Shown here in pieces: positions 11,757 to 23,724 of a DNA stretch of 64,000 bases. The notes under the pieces are model-generated. The model was not told where the DNA came from. It saw nothing but the letters and a program-made list of their open reading frames with translations, and searched no databases. The stretch covers positions 24,116,891 to 24,180,890 of the forward strand of contig NC_091127.1 of NCBI RefSeq assembly GCF_040183065.1. The letters are read 5' to 3'. This stretch comes from Periplaneta americana (taxonomy: Eukaryota; Arthropoda; Insecta; Blattodea; Blattidae). The stretch's first letter is position 1. Every line of letters starts with the position of its first letter. The position numbers and the translations under genes are program-made.

Positions 11757-12936
11757 TTATGAAATAAAATACCTTGCATTACAATACACAACACTGTAGG
11801 CCTACATAATAGTGTAAATAATGTTTCATCAATATAAGCCTACTTTCTTTATTGTAGTATAAATACTAAAAATATCGTGTTCTAATACATAGTGTAAATA
11901 ATTTAAATTGTAAATATTAGTGTAATTGTTAAAGTAGTCCAAGTTTTTTTCTGCCCCACTTGAAACAAGAGTCGCGTGAGCCGTCAGTCAAGTACTTCAC
12001 TTGCTAGATGGAGGTGATCGTTTACTTAATAACTCCAGTAATACTTAAATCTTGTAGCCTTCTGGAACAAAGTACGGACCATAATTTTTATCTCCTTGTG
12101 CATTTGCTGACATTTCGAAATTAACCATAATTATTGTAGTTTGCAGAGGATGTCTCATGCTTTCAAATTAACGTGATTCGAATATACAATTATAATTAAT
12201 TGAAATGCTGCATCATCTATTCTATTGGAACAGTTATTTTAATTATCAGAGTCTAATTCTGATAACTGTATTATAATGTGTCAGTTTGTAGTGTGCCAGT
12301 TTCGTTAAAAAACTAGTAGAAGTCGGAAATAATGAGGAAATAATTTACTCGCACAGTCTGTAACTGCATTCGCATTTGAAACCTGAACAGGTTGGTGGCG
12401 TTTCTTATTCATAATGGGGCACCTACATTCCAATGCTATGCATGGAATGCAGTCTGCCATTTCCGAGAAATTCCATCACACGATACAAAGGGAAGCGTCA
12501 ATTATAGGTGACTGAATTAGACATGTTCTCACTTCATGAATTCAATCAAAGACCACAACACATATGGACAGAGAGAGAGAGACAGAGAGGCAGGCGGACA
12601 TACAGGCAGGGAATCTCTCTCTTATTTACAATATTTATTCACTTTTTACTGGTTAATCATCAACAAACGACTAGGATTTGGTTTTTAAAATGTTCCGGGT
12701 TTACAGTTATCAGTGCGTAAAGTGAGCCTTTAAAGCACTAGTGCGTGAAAAAGCAAGTACTTTACGCATTGCTAAAGAAAATAAAATATTCAATGTATAA
12801 ACTTCATTCAACAAGAAATGAATCCATTACCTCGATTTTTCATGACGTAAATATTAAACGTAACACAAATAAGTACAACAAATTTAACATTGATATTTAC
12901 ATTTTAGTCATTATTGTGAAGTTACATTTGTAGTAT
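11757..12936. other. No recognisable gene
   Basis: Contains a small GA/GACA-rich patch near 12570-12610. Nothing else supported. Confidence 0.4.
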
Positions 12937-12938
12937 TA

Positions 12939-13346
12939 CAGACGTGGACAAATTATAAGCAGAATTGAAGATTTTTATTATATATTTTTACAAAATATGA
13001 TTCTTCAATTTAGACTACAGTTGACATTTTTGTGTATTACCAAATTATTAGAAAAATTGAAGGTTTGTATTGTATATTTTTTACAAAATTTGATCCTTCA
13101 ATTTAGACTACAATTAATATGTTTGCATATTTACAAATTATTAGCAAAACTGAAGATCTTTATTACATATTTTTACAAAAATTGACTCTTCAATTCAGAC
13201 TACAGTTGACATTTTAGCATATTTCTATCTACCGTAATGGTAGAAATATACAAAATTGTCAACTGTAGTATAAATTGAAAAGTCAAATTTTGTAAACAGA
13301 ATTATCATAAAAATCGTCAATTTTGTTAATAATTTGTCCACGTCTA
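12939..13346. mobile_element. TA-flanked MITE with internal ~92-bp tandem repeats
   Basis: The left end is CAGACGTGGACAAATTATAA and the right end inverted is TAGACGTGGACAAATTATTA, with TA on each side. Three diverged copies of a ~92-bp unit start near 12951, 13043 and 13136 (AATTAT..GCA/GAA..ATTGAAG). The right arm is an inverted version of the same unit around a CTACCGTAATGGTAG centre (near 13231-13245). It is non-coding and probably Tc1/mariner related. Confidence 0.88.
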
Positions 13347-13349
13347 TAA

Positions 13350-14235
13350 TTGCAACAAGATTTAGCCTTCAACTTTCCCTACCGGCTTTGTTGATTATAT
13401 GACCGGTTTAGATGGCCATGAAATTGTGATTATGAGCAAAACAGGCTGTAATTCCATAGATTCTTATTTCGTAATGGTTCTGAGTTTATACGGCTGTGAA
13501 ATTGTAATCTCATAACCTCTCCAACTTGAAATATTTATTGAATGTAAATCTGTGCTATCGTAGAAATAAACATTGCATGATACACAATCGTAAAGTTATC
13601 TTTTTGGTCCTTGTGTGTTTGTGAAACTCAGTTTTGCCTCGTTTCACAGACTTTACACTCCTGCCAAACAGAGAACCTTTACGAACTTGTAACATAAATA
13701 AGTACTAGTAATTATTGGTTAATACTGATATTCATAATATAAATTTGCATGCTGCTGAGACCTCAAACATATAAGGCGATGGATAATATATTTGATAAGC
13801 TACATTTGTCATAAGATAATGAATTGCACTGCAGGTTTGGACATGCTGTGTTCTTTCTGATAATCGAGAATTTTCTTTTTTTTTTTTCAATAAGGCAGCC
13901 GTGGCGAGAACGTGACTCGCGAGACATTGTGGCTCGCAGTGATAGCTGTGCATTTCGTTTGCTTCTAACCTCCGCCAACCCCCACCCTCTCACTCACTGG
14001 AGTCAAACTCCGTTCCATTTGTATTTGTCTCTGACCTGCGAGTGGCATATGTCTCTCTCGAAACCATGTACGAAAGTTCCAAGTAGGATGGGAGGACGCA
14101 TTTTTTTGCTGTCAATATGATGAGAATATTAAATGTATGATTTGTTCACAAGTATTACGAGGAAAACGGTTGTATAACATAAAACGGCATTATACTACAT
14201 GTTACTGATGAAACATTAAAAGGTTAAGTGTTATT
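13350..14235. other. No recognisable gene
   Basis: No supported feature. The overlapping open frames at 13763-14120 show no family resemblance. Confidence 0.4.
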
Positions 14236-14244
14236 GTTGTTGTT

Positions 14245-14307
<63 letters not shown>

Positions 14308-14308
14308 T
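14236..14308. repeat. (ATC)n microsatellite
   Basis: About 20 ATC units after a short GTT run. Confidence 0.96.
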
Positions 14309-14429
14309 CCGTACTCGACCCTTTTTCAGCAGATGTACGAATAATGCGGTTAGCTCTTCAATTTGAACTCACTGATTTATAATGTGATGTCAAATGAAAG
14401 CTAGATGTAAGGACTTGACAAATGTTGAA

Positions 14430-14673
14430 CTTTCAAATCTTTGCCAAAAATAAAAATAAATATCCGAAGCTTCGTTCTTTCGCTTGCTGTGTTGAAGCCA
14501 TGTTCGCTACAACTTAAGTTTGTGAAAAATTATTTTCAAGAATTAAAATAGTAAAAACCAAATTTAGATCACGACTGACAGACAAATACCTTCGTGATCA
14601 ACTACGACTGACAGTAAGTGACATAATTCCTGATTTTGAAACTTTGTCGCAGAGACATTCTGAAGAGAGTTAA
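14430..14673 (+). pseudogene. hAT-type transposase C-terminal (dimerisation) relic
   Basis: From 14458 the frame reads KYPKLRSFACCVEAMFATT, a stop, then VCEKLFSRIKIVKTKFRSRL, TDKYLRDQLRL and a stop at 14671-14673. This matches the C-terminal block of hAT transposases and their GTF2I/ZBED-like relatives, where the stop position normally holds a tyrosine. In the active family this segment mediates dimerisation. Upstream, NVELSNLCQ-like sequence lies in another frame, implying a frameshift as well. A dead remnant. Confidence 0.8.
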
Positions 14674-15770
14674 TTTTAAGTTGTGATATTGTTCATTTCT
14701 TTCTTCGTTACACGTACTAAACATTAGTTTGTAGCCTTGTACTGTATAAAATTATATTTAAGTGCTTGACGTAAGGCAAATGAAAATCCGTTAATAAGTC
14801 AGACAGTTGCTTCACTTCCCCTTCGGGTGTCCGCCTTCCTCCATAGATGCTATGCACGTTGCAGGTTACACAGTGGCTCGGCGCACGATTACATTTTCGC
14901 CACCGCTGGAATAGGGCGACAGCTAGCGAAATTATTTCAATATTGTTAAATCCCCAAGCAGAAGAAAGAAGTTAACAAGCATAATTATTTCGAACGTTGT
15001 CGCTGAAGATACAAATGATATATTTTTTTCGTTTACTTCGAAATATTGCATATAGGTACAACTGTCATACGATGTGAATGGAAAAACTAGACATTCCACA
15101 TAAACATTCAAGTTTCAATAATTTCATGGCAGATGTTCCATACTGTCTTCAGAGAGAAGCTTTATAAAAGTTAAGCTCATTTCTCTGTATTACGTATTTG
15201 CAAAGCTTTTACAGCATTAATATAAAACCATCTCCTTCATTTTCTGAGCATGAGCTTTATGTGGATTGTGGTACTTTCCTTCCATCACAACTCATTAGTA
15301 ATTCTCTTTGGTTGGAGTTTGGTTAACAAGATAATAAATTTAAAGTCATTTCGTTGTTTCAGCCAAATTATTTTTCAGGAGAAACTCAGTTAAGTCAAAC
15401 GTCATAAACAGATCTCCCTTGCGACACAAGTGTAATTTGTCTGCCTATGTTAGAGACCTCAATTCGAGTACAGACGCTCGTACTATGTCCGAAAGTGTGT
15501 AGGACTTAGGCGATTTAACTGACATCAATAAACTTTACAGCGCATATTGATTTTTTTTGTAACTGTAAAAGTAAAAGATGGAAATTAATGTTTCTACTGG
15601 TTATTCAGATTTGAAGCTATTTTTCATTTTCAAACTGTGGAAAAACACTATCTTAGAATGGTGCATCAGGTCTAGAAGTGAATTATACTGGTTCTGAGAA
15701 TTTTAATTCTTGGTTTGGCCTTTTGAGGAACAGACACATTTAGGTTTGCATTGGACCTGTATATACAGAG
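14674..15770. other. No recognisable feature
   Basis: AT-rich with no supported frame, TIR or tRNA-like segment. Confidence 0.4.
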
Positions 15771-15774
15771 TAAA

Positions 15775-17325
15775 AATATTTGATTTTTAATAATAATATT
15801 ATTATCTTACGCAGGTTTAGTAGTTTATATTTTAACATCATGACATTAATTATATTAATAATGAATTTCTAATTGTAATAATGTCATCAAACCACCCCAA
15901 GGTTTGTAGATTTCAATATCCAATACACAGCTGTACTCAGAAAATTACACACCGCAGAATCAGACCTGTAAATTATTTTTATTAAGTCTTGAAGCTTTTA
16001 ATAACCAATTGAATTTGAAATCTGAATATGTCAGGAATCCTGCAGTTCATGGCCTTCGTGTAATAGCCTATTGTTTATTGTAGCGTGTGTTTTGTTTTAT
16101 TTTGAAATGCAATTATTTCTCAAAACTGACGAAAGATGGATTTTGGAAAATAGGAAAATTATGTAGCAAATCTGATATTTCACTGAAAACTACTGTTTTT
16201 CTGAAAAACGTTGGGTTCCAAGCTTCAAAATGAGGGGTCATTTATTAAAATCCGTTCAGCCGTTTTTCCGTAATTTCCATTACCAGTTCAAATTATATAT
16301 ACTGTATATAGATATTATTATCTTACGCAAGTTTTGTAGTTTATATATTAACATCATGACATTAATTATAATAATATTTAATTTTTAATTGTAATAATGT
16401 CATCAAACCACCTCAAGGTTTGTAGATTTTAATATCCAATACAAAGATGTACTCAGAAAATTACACACCGCAGAATCAGACCTGTAAATTATTTTTAGTA
16501 AGTTTTGAAGCTTTTAATAACCAATTGAATTTGAACTCTGAATATGTCAGGAATTCTGCAGGTCATGGCCTTCGTGTAATAGCCTATTGTTTATTGTAGT
16601 GTGTGTTTTGTTTTATTTTGAAATGCAATTATTTCTCAAAACTGACGAAAGATGAATTTTGGAAAATAGGAAAATTATGTAGGAAATCTGACATTGCACT
16701 GAAAACTACTATTTTTCTGAAAAACGCTGGGTTCCAAGCTTCAAAATGAGGGATCATTTATTAAAATCCGTTCAGCCGTTTTTCCGTAATTTCCATTACC
16801 AGTTCAAATTATATATACTGTATATAGATATTATTATCTTACGCAAGTTTTGTAGATTATATATTAACATCATGACATTAATTATAATAATATTTAATTT
16901 TTAATTGTAATAATGTCATCAAACCACCTCAAGGTTTGTAGATTTTAATATCCAATACAAAGATGTACTCAGAAAATTACACACCGCAGAATCAGACATG
17001 TAAATTATTTTTAGTAAGTCTTGAAGCTTTTAATAACCAATTGAATTTGAACTCTGAATATGTCAGCAATCCTGCAGTTCATGGCCTTCGTGTAATAGCC
17101 TATTGTTAATTGTAGTGTGTTTTTTTATTTTGAAACGCAATTATTTCTCAAAACTGACGAAAGATGGATTTTGGAAAATAGGAAAATTATGTAGGAAATC
17201 TGACATTTCACTGAAAACTACTATTTTTCTGAAAAACGTTGGGTTCCAAGCTTCAAAAGGAGGGGTCATTTATTAAAATCCGTTCAGCCGTTTTCCCGTA
17301 ATTTCCATTATCAATTCAAATTATA
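15775..17325. repeat. Three tandem ~515-bp monomers
   Basis: Landmarks recur at regular spacing: GGTTCCAAGCTTCAAAA at about 16214, 16732 and 17244, and CAAGGTTTGTAGATT at about 15898, 16413 and 16930. Each monomer contains an inverted pair (CATGACATTAATTATA ... ATAATGTCAT) and ends with ATCCGTTCAGCCGTTTTTCC. No coding frame. The third copy is cut by a transposon at 17326, and its TATA-rich junction resumes at about 18083. This could be a satellite or a locally multiplied dispersed element. Confidence 0.9.
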
Positions 17326-17327
17326 TA

Positions 17328-18082
17328 AAGGGTGCGTCAGAAAGAACGGATGGATTTCAAACTATCGATACGCAGCGAGGGGAGGGATATAGTGAGGGGG
17401 ACCACGACTGTTGAGTCAGCCAGAGAATGCAGTTTTATTTGAGAACATGGTGCTGGTCTGACGTACAAAGTGCTTTCATCGTAGAGATATTTTTGAAAAA
17501 CGAAGAGTCTGTGATCGCCACTCAGGACTCATTTCGACATCGGACGTCACGCTAGGATTCCAACTCGGAATACAATTTTGCGGTGGGTGGCTTCATTTCG
17601 TATCACAGGTTCAACATTAAAGAAAAAATCACCTGAATGAACACGGAGCGCGTGTACACCTGCAAATGTGGAGACAGACACTAGGTTTTCCAGCCACCTC
17701 AAAGATCAGCCCGCAAACATGCTATTGCACTGAGATTGTCCGAGGCTACGGTAAGATCTCGCGCCCTGCGACTTCTTTCTTTGGGACCATTTGAAGCCGT
17801 AAGTTTGTAAACATCGATCACATATACTGGGTGAACTGAAGACGGCGATTCGTAAAGAAATCGTGGCAATTGCACCAGCTATGACTGTGAAAGTGATGGC
17901 GAACTTCAGAAAAAGTCTCGATGCCTGTATTGAAAGCCAAGGACATCATATGGATTATGTTGTTATCCATAAATAAACTGCATGTATTGGTGAATATGTT
18001 GTTAACAATAAATTTTTGATTTGACGAATCCTTACAATTTTCTTGCCATGTGAAATCCATCCGTTCTTTCTGACGCATCCTG
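17328..18082 (+). mobile_element. Internally deleted Tc1/mariner-type transposon
   Basis: Inverted ends (AAGGGTGCGTCAGAAAGAAC on the left; the right end inverted begins CAGGATGCGTCAGAAAGAAC) are flanked by TA. Inside are two transposase fragments: an N-terminal helix-turn-helix stretch near 17466-17540 (VQSAFIVEIFLKNEESVIAT) and a C-terminal stretch near 17824-17983 (GELKTAIRKEIVAI ... SQGHHMDYVVIHK, stop). The DDE/D catalytic middle is missing, so it could move only with help from an intact relative. It inserted into the third 515-bp monomer. Confidence 0.86.
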
Positions 18083-18089
18083 TATATAC

Positions 18090-18747
18090 AGATAGTAATA
18101 TTCATGATACATAAACAATGTTTATACATAGAATAATAATAACAACAAGAATATGAATGTTAAAAGTATAACTGAATCGGTTATTTCAGAAAGCACACAA
18201 GACCATTTTTAGCCAGAACGAGTTTATTGTGTTTCTAACATTAAAACATGTATTTGGAAGTCTGTAGGGAAAAATAAACATGTCCATCTTATTTTAAGTG
18301 ATGGTGTCATGACAGTTTTTCCCTGAAGAGAACGAAATAAAAAGTTTTTATGAAGAGAGATTTTCCTGGTCTAGTCGTAACAGAGAAACTGTAGTATGGG
18401 ACTACAATAAAATGCCAGTGTTTTCACTTTAAAACGTTTTAGAATTTTTCTTTTTATTTTGTAATATGTCGAAGAAAATTTATTATGTATACTCAATTTG
18501 TACTTTGTTCTAATTAACTTGCACATAAAATAAATACATACTATTTTAATTTTTTACTGAAAAAATTTTGAGAAACAACACATGTCCACGAAATTAAGGG
18601 AATTCTGGCCTTGTCAAATATAATTAAACATATCTTTAAAATATTTAGAAATATTGGAATTCATATGAAAAATTCGTCCTAAAATGATAAGAACGTAATT
18701 CAATATTTACAAGCTGCAGACAGTTTCTTTTGCAGTTTTCTAAAGAC

Positions 18748-18748
<1 letters not shown>
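18090..18748. other. No recognisable feature
   Basis: AT-rich sequence between the mariner-like copy and a LINE tail. Confidence 0.4.
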
Positions 18749-18793
<45 letters not shown>

Positions 18794-20589
18794 AGCTAGC
18801 TAGAGACTACAAATTAAAATTATAAAACAAAAATGTTCCTAGCCACTACCATAAGAGCCAGGCTCGTGTACGGTGTGGTCTTAGTCAATAATATAACATA
18901 AAATTTACAAGGACAGTTTGCTAAATACAGTAAGTAACTTAATTCAAACCAATAAATACAACACAAGAGCAAGAATAAAGAAGAAAGAGAAAAAGAGAGA
19001 AAAATACACATTTAATATAAGTTGACAATCCTACAGAAGCCAGTGATATTCAATAAAAACATGAATATAATCGACAGAAATAAAAGGTAAAAAAATACAC
19101 TTGTTAATATTATATATCATGGATAATTTTATGAATTTATTTTTTAAAAGATTCAATTTTAAATATTTTAAATTTGGAAAATGGTTTGTAATTTTATTAT
19201 AAAGTCTTGGGCCGAAACTAGCACCATGTTTAAGAGCTGCACTTGTATGACATTTAGGCTCAATTAATGGGAAAGTAGACTTTTGTCTTCGAGTACAATA
19301 TTCATGTCGATTAGATTTATGTTTTATTTGATTTCTGTGGTAGTGAGTTGAATTAATGTTGAATGAATGAATGAATGTTAGCCATGATGTCCCATGTTGG
19401 GCACAGGCCTCCTGTGATGGGGTTAGAACCCCCTCGACAGGGATGGCTCAAGTGTACTCGCTTGGTGAGCCAATCCAGGCGAGCTTGTCGTGTATACTAC
19501 TTTTGTGACATGGTTAATAACCCTGTTCAACTTTAACTAGTCTCAGCACTCTGTTCTGTGTTCATTTTTTTTTCTTGCACTACACACATTATACTGACAC
19601 TGGCACTTTGACAAACACTGATTGCTATTTACACTATTTACCTGACACTTTCTCAACACTGACTTTACTATTTACAAAATTTATCTCACACTTTCACTAA
19701 TACTGACTTTACTATTTACAATATCTTAACACTGAATACGTTATCTATTTACAATGACCTTCCCTAGTTCTTTCCACAAAACTCTGTTCTTTGCTGTCCT
19801 CGACCATTGTTCCCCCGCCTCTCTGGTAAACATGTCAGACCATCTGAGCCGTGGTCTTCCCTGTCCTCTCTTTCCGACGTAGGGGTCCCACATCGTGACT
19901 GCATGGCTCCATCTTGCCTGGTGTAGTCTCGCCACATGTCCCCCCCAGGTCCACTTCGTTGCCGTGGCTCGTTCTGCTGCGTCAGTAGTGTTCGTCAGTC
20001 TTTGTAGTGTTTCGTTTGTCATTCTGTCTCGCAGCGTGGTGCCCAGCATTTTTCTTTGCATCTTCCTCTGGCATGTTTGTATACTTAAGCGTTGTCTCTC
20101 GGAAAATGTCCAAGTTTGGCAGCCGTATAGCAAAACTGAGATTACACATGCCTCTAGTGCCTCGAACTTGAGATTGCGGTTGATTGTCTTGTCCGTCCAT
20201 ATGAACTTCAGGCTCCAGAACAGTAAACTATATTTATAAATTTCTTCAATAGTTAATACTTTAAAATCTGTATAAATTAAATTTGTTGGGTAATCCATAT
20301 TTTTGGTCAGACAAATTTTTATTAATCTTCTTTGTAATAAAATTAATGGATTAAGTACAGATGATGCTACTCCACCCCAATTTATTATACCATATTGTAT
20401 TAATGATTGTACCAAAGCTAAAAATATTTTTCTCAATGCCTTCTTAGTGATAAAATTTCGAAGTGTTATGAATTTATAAATTGCCTTTCTTATACTTGTA
20501 TAGCTGAGGACATGTGTTGTTTCCAAAATAATTGATCTAATTATGGTGTCTTGTTCATGACTATTATTACAGGTGTTACGAAATTTCAT
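18749..20589 (-). pseudogene. Jockey-like LINE C-terminus, split by another LINE
   Basis: Outer element, reading from high to low coordinates. The first segment (20589 to about 20213) encodes IRKAIYKFITLRNFI, LRKIFLALVQSLIQYGIINW and LTIEEIYKYSLL. The second (about 19360 to 19140) encodes NINSTHYHRNQIKHKSNR, RRQKSTFPLIEPKCHTSAAL and HGASFGPRLYNK, the expected continuation of a Jockey/CR1 polypeptide. A 3' UTR and an (AAAT)n tail (18749-18790) follow. The gap is filled by a different LINE. No target duplication is visible at the junctions. Confidence 0.78.
19361..20212 (-). pseudogene. LINE fragment inserted into the preceding LINE
   Basis: Encodes a different C-terminal polypeptide: NLKFEALEACVISVLLYGCQ, RKMQRKMLGTTLRDRMT, WGGHVARL and GKRGQGRPRLRWSD, typical of the region downstream of the reverse transcriptase in RTE/Proto-like LINEs. 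The tail is a short (ATTC)n at 19362-19376. The frame from 20589 to 19741 is continuous across the junction, giving an accidental in-frame fusion of two unrelated LINE polypeptides. The exact boundary is estimated. Confidence 0.75.
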
Positions 20590-20949
20590 TTACGTATCTT
20601 GTCACTTCATTACTGCCCTTACATTCTTGTCAACGTGTTACAATACTTGAGATTCGCTATTGATTTTTCAAGTATTCCGTGCTTGAAGTTTAACATAACG
20701 ATGGCCGCCGTCACCCACGTAATGACCTCTTCAGTTGTATTTTGTTTCTTTTGCAAATGCTGGATGGAACCCCAGGTATTGGCATTGGCGCACACAGTGT
20801 AATATGTTAACGTTAAGACAATATCAAATATTTCGATCCAGCAGTTCGTATTTATTAGTGGCAAGACTTCCACATTTTCCATATTACAAAATGTTGCCCT
20901 ACTAGTTCATGAACAAATTTTCTTGGAATATTTCGATTGAAGGCATAAC

Positions 20950-21539
20950 TTGGCTCGAACGCATTCGTGCATCCGATGGCTGCTTATACTGCCTGCTCAT
21001 TCAATGGTCAAACATGTAACATGAATAGAAAAAAAAACTGTCGCTACACGTCAGCTCCAAACGGCCAGAGAAGTCGTTCGTGGATAGAGATCCTATGGTT
21101 TATGTTGTAGTATGTGATGAAAATAGTACTTTGTTTTGCGACTAATAGCTTCTTCTTCCTCTTCGTCAATCCATTATATTCTTTGTCCTTGAAAGAACAA
21201 GAAAGCAGGAAAACCTTTTGTGTAGAACTTCCCTACATTATTAACAAGGAGAGGACACGCTCTGTATATCACCGAATTAAATCAGATTTTGTGACATGTA
21301 AGTACAAGACGTACTGTTTAAAGTCATACCTGGTACGGGTGGCCAAAGACCCCTCGTTTTGGAAATATTGGCTATTGTTTATGACATACTTCCGTTAGGT
21401 GCCTAATAGGGAAGCATTAGACTGTATAAAGGCGTAGGTCATGTGGTTGGATGCTGAGTTGTCATCCAGGCAACCCGAGTTCGAATCCTAATGCCTTCTC
21501 ATTTTTTAAAGCTTGATATTATTATTATTATTATTATTA

Positions 21540-21580
<41 letters not shown>

Positions 21581-22537
21581 TTAATTTACTTTCAGTTGTC
21601 AGTTCCTATATTCAAAGCCATGTTGCAATATGCGTGGTATGCATCAAAATTGATAACGAACGAGAAGTGTTTGTGAATGTGAAGGATATCTGTTTCGCAG
21701 CAGAAGTGCGGAAAAATGTGTGTGAATGTGGACAACCTTCTTTTATTTGCTGTGCATGGTGCAGGAAATATGTATGTTTTGTGTGTTTTTATGACATCAT
21801 AATGAATCGGATACAAAATGAAATGGAATAGCTGCTACAGAAATAGAACAGACGCCAATGACACATCTTGCCTTCCTACGTGAGCAGTATTTCATTATTT
21901 ATCCTTTACAATACAATTTAGTTAATTAGTAATTTGTTTAAAACATGATGAAGCATTCAATACATTGAGAAATATGATATAGGTATGTAAATAGATAACT
22001 GTGACCACAATATTAATCATTATTAAAAGAAAAAATGTAGAACCAGTTAAGATTCGAACTCAGGTTGCCTGGATAACAACTCAGGATCCAACCTTATGAG
22101 CTACGCTGTTACGCAAGCTAATGCTTCCCTATTGAGCGCCTAACGGAAGTATGTCACAAACAATAGCCAATATTTCCAAAACGAGGGGTCATTGGCCACC
22201 CATATCAGGTATGACTTTAAACAGTACGTCTTGTACTTTCATCTCACACAATCTTATTCCATTCGGTGATATACAGAGCATGTCCTCTCCTTGTAAGTAC
22301 AGGTTTCACGAATTTATCCACAAGAGTTTCTGACACAAATTTCTGATGGTTGTTATTCTTAACACACTTCGCTACGTATGTCACACTGGCACAAAATAGA
22401 GAGAACTTTTTTTTTTCATAGTTTGGAACAGATATACGGATGAATAATATGTTTGGTGTTGCCACCAGCCATTTCAGCGAAAGCATTGTTAGACTGGTCT
22501 CATGAGCAGGCATTATAAGCAGCCATTGGATGCGTTC
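20950..22537. mobile_element. ~1.6-kb foldback with tRNA-like arm sequence
   Basis: The arms at about 20950-21495 and 22050-22537 are imperfect inverted copies. Shared landmarks include ATGGCTGCTTATA, GTACAAGACGTACTGTTTAA, CTCGTTTTGGAAATATTGGC and CCTAATAGGGAAGC. Each arm contains a tRNA-like stretch with a B-box (GAGTTCGAATCC at about 21477; inverted near 22052). The spacer holds (ATT)n and unassigned sequence. No transposase is present. This may be two SINE-derived units in inverted orientation or a foldback transposon. Confidence 0.83.
21516..21581. repeat. (ATT)n microsatellite
   Basis: About 22 ATT units with one CATT interruption, in the spacer of the foldback. Confidence 0.96.
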
Positions 22538-22636
22538 AAGCAAGCAGTGCTTTCGATATACCCATAATAAAGCACCAGTACGTAATAGGCTAGCCTGATA
22601 AATGGGAGGTTTTTTTAAATTTTATAAATTTCTATG

Positions 22637-22790
22637 TAACGAAGGATGGGTGGAGCGCAGAAAAATTCTCTCCGGCACCGGGACTCGGACCCGGGTTTTC
22701 AGCTCTACGTGCTGATGCTTTATTCATTAAGCCACTCCGAATTCCAGTTCTGATGCCGGAACTCAGTTTAAGTTCCACCTCTCTTCATTC
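22637..22790 (-). mobile_element. tRNA-derived SINE, family A
   Basis: On the minus strand the tRNA-like head reads GGAGTGGCTTAATGAATAAA (A-box), GCACGTAGAGCTGAAAACCC and GGGTCCGAGTCCC (B-box), then GGAGAGAATTTTTCT. This matches the copies at 40974-41179 and 43290-43458. The head is upstream of a body that decays quickly here. Confidence 0.83.
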
Positions 22791-22851
22791 ATGTATCTGA
22801 TTTTCTAAAAAAACAGGATATATGTAAGCTATATATTAATTGGAATCCCTT

Positions 22852-23724
22852 ACTTACTTATGGCTTTTAAGGAACCTGAAGGTTCATTGCCGCCCTCACA
22901 TAATCCCGCCATCGGTCCCTATCCTGAGCAAGATTAATTCAGTCCCTACCATCATATTCCACCTCCCTCAAATCCATTTTAATATTATCTTCCCATCTAC
23001 GTCTCGGCCTCCCCAAAGGTCTTTTTCCCTCCGGTCTCCCAACTAACACTCTATATACATTTCTGGATTCCCCCATACGTGCTACATGCCCTGCCCATCT
23101 CAAACGTCTGGATTTAATGTTCCTAATTATGTCAGGTGAAGAATGCAATGCGTGCAGTTCCGCGTTGTGTAACTCTCTCCATTCTCCTGTAACTTCATTC
23201 CTCTTAGCCCCAAATATTTTTCTAAGAACCTTATTCTCCGAACAGCCTTAATCTCTTTTTCCCTCTCAAAGTGAGAGTCCAAGTTTCACAACCATACAGA
23301 ACAACCGGTAATATAACTGTTTTATAAATTCTAACTTTCAGATTTTTTGACAGCAGACTGTATGATAAAAGCTTCTTAACCGAATAATAACAGGAATTTC
23401 CCATATTTATTCAGGGTTTAATTTCCTCCCGAGTGTCATTTATATTTGTTATTGTTGCTCCAAGATATTTGAATTTTTCCACATCTTCGGAAGCTAAATC
23501 TCCAATTTTTATATTTCCATTTCGTACGGTACAATATTCTGGCCACGAGACATAATCATAAGTTTTTTCTTTTCGGGATTTATTTCCAAACCTGTCGCCT
23601 TACTTGCTTCAAGTAAAATTCCCGTGTCTTCCCTAATCGTTTGTGGATTTTCCCTACTGCTATTAAGTACCGATTGTCTGTAACCCTTCGTCACCCTCTG
23701 GGCCGATTGGTCTGTCATGTGGTT
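22852..23724 (-). pseudogene. RTE-like LINE C-terminus with frameshifts
   Basis: Same family as 5078-5800. The segment 22939-23148 reads SSPDIIRNIKSRRLRWAGHV and GRPEGKRPLGRPRRRWED. Upstream pieces (LEINPEKKKLMIMSRGQNIV; the YLGAT region) lie in other frames. The 3' end is GGTTCCTTAAAAGCCA followed by a very short TAAG tail. Several stops and shifts show an older insertion than the 7.9-kb copy. Confidence 0.85.

Noticed and set aside
13824..14120. 98-codon plus-strand frame
   Set aside because: No recognisable motif, overlapping frames on the other strand, and no splice or start context that favours it.
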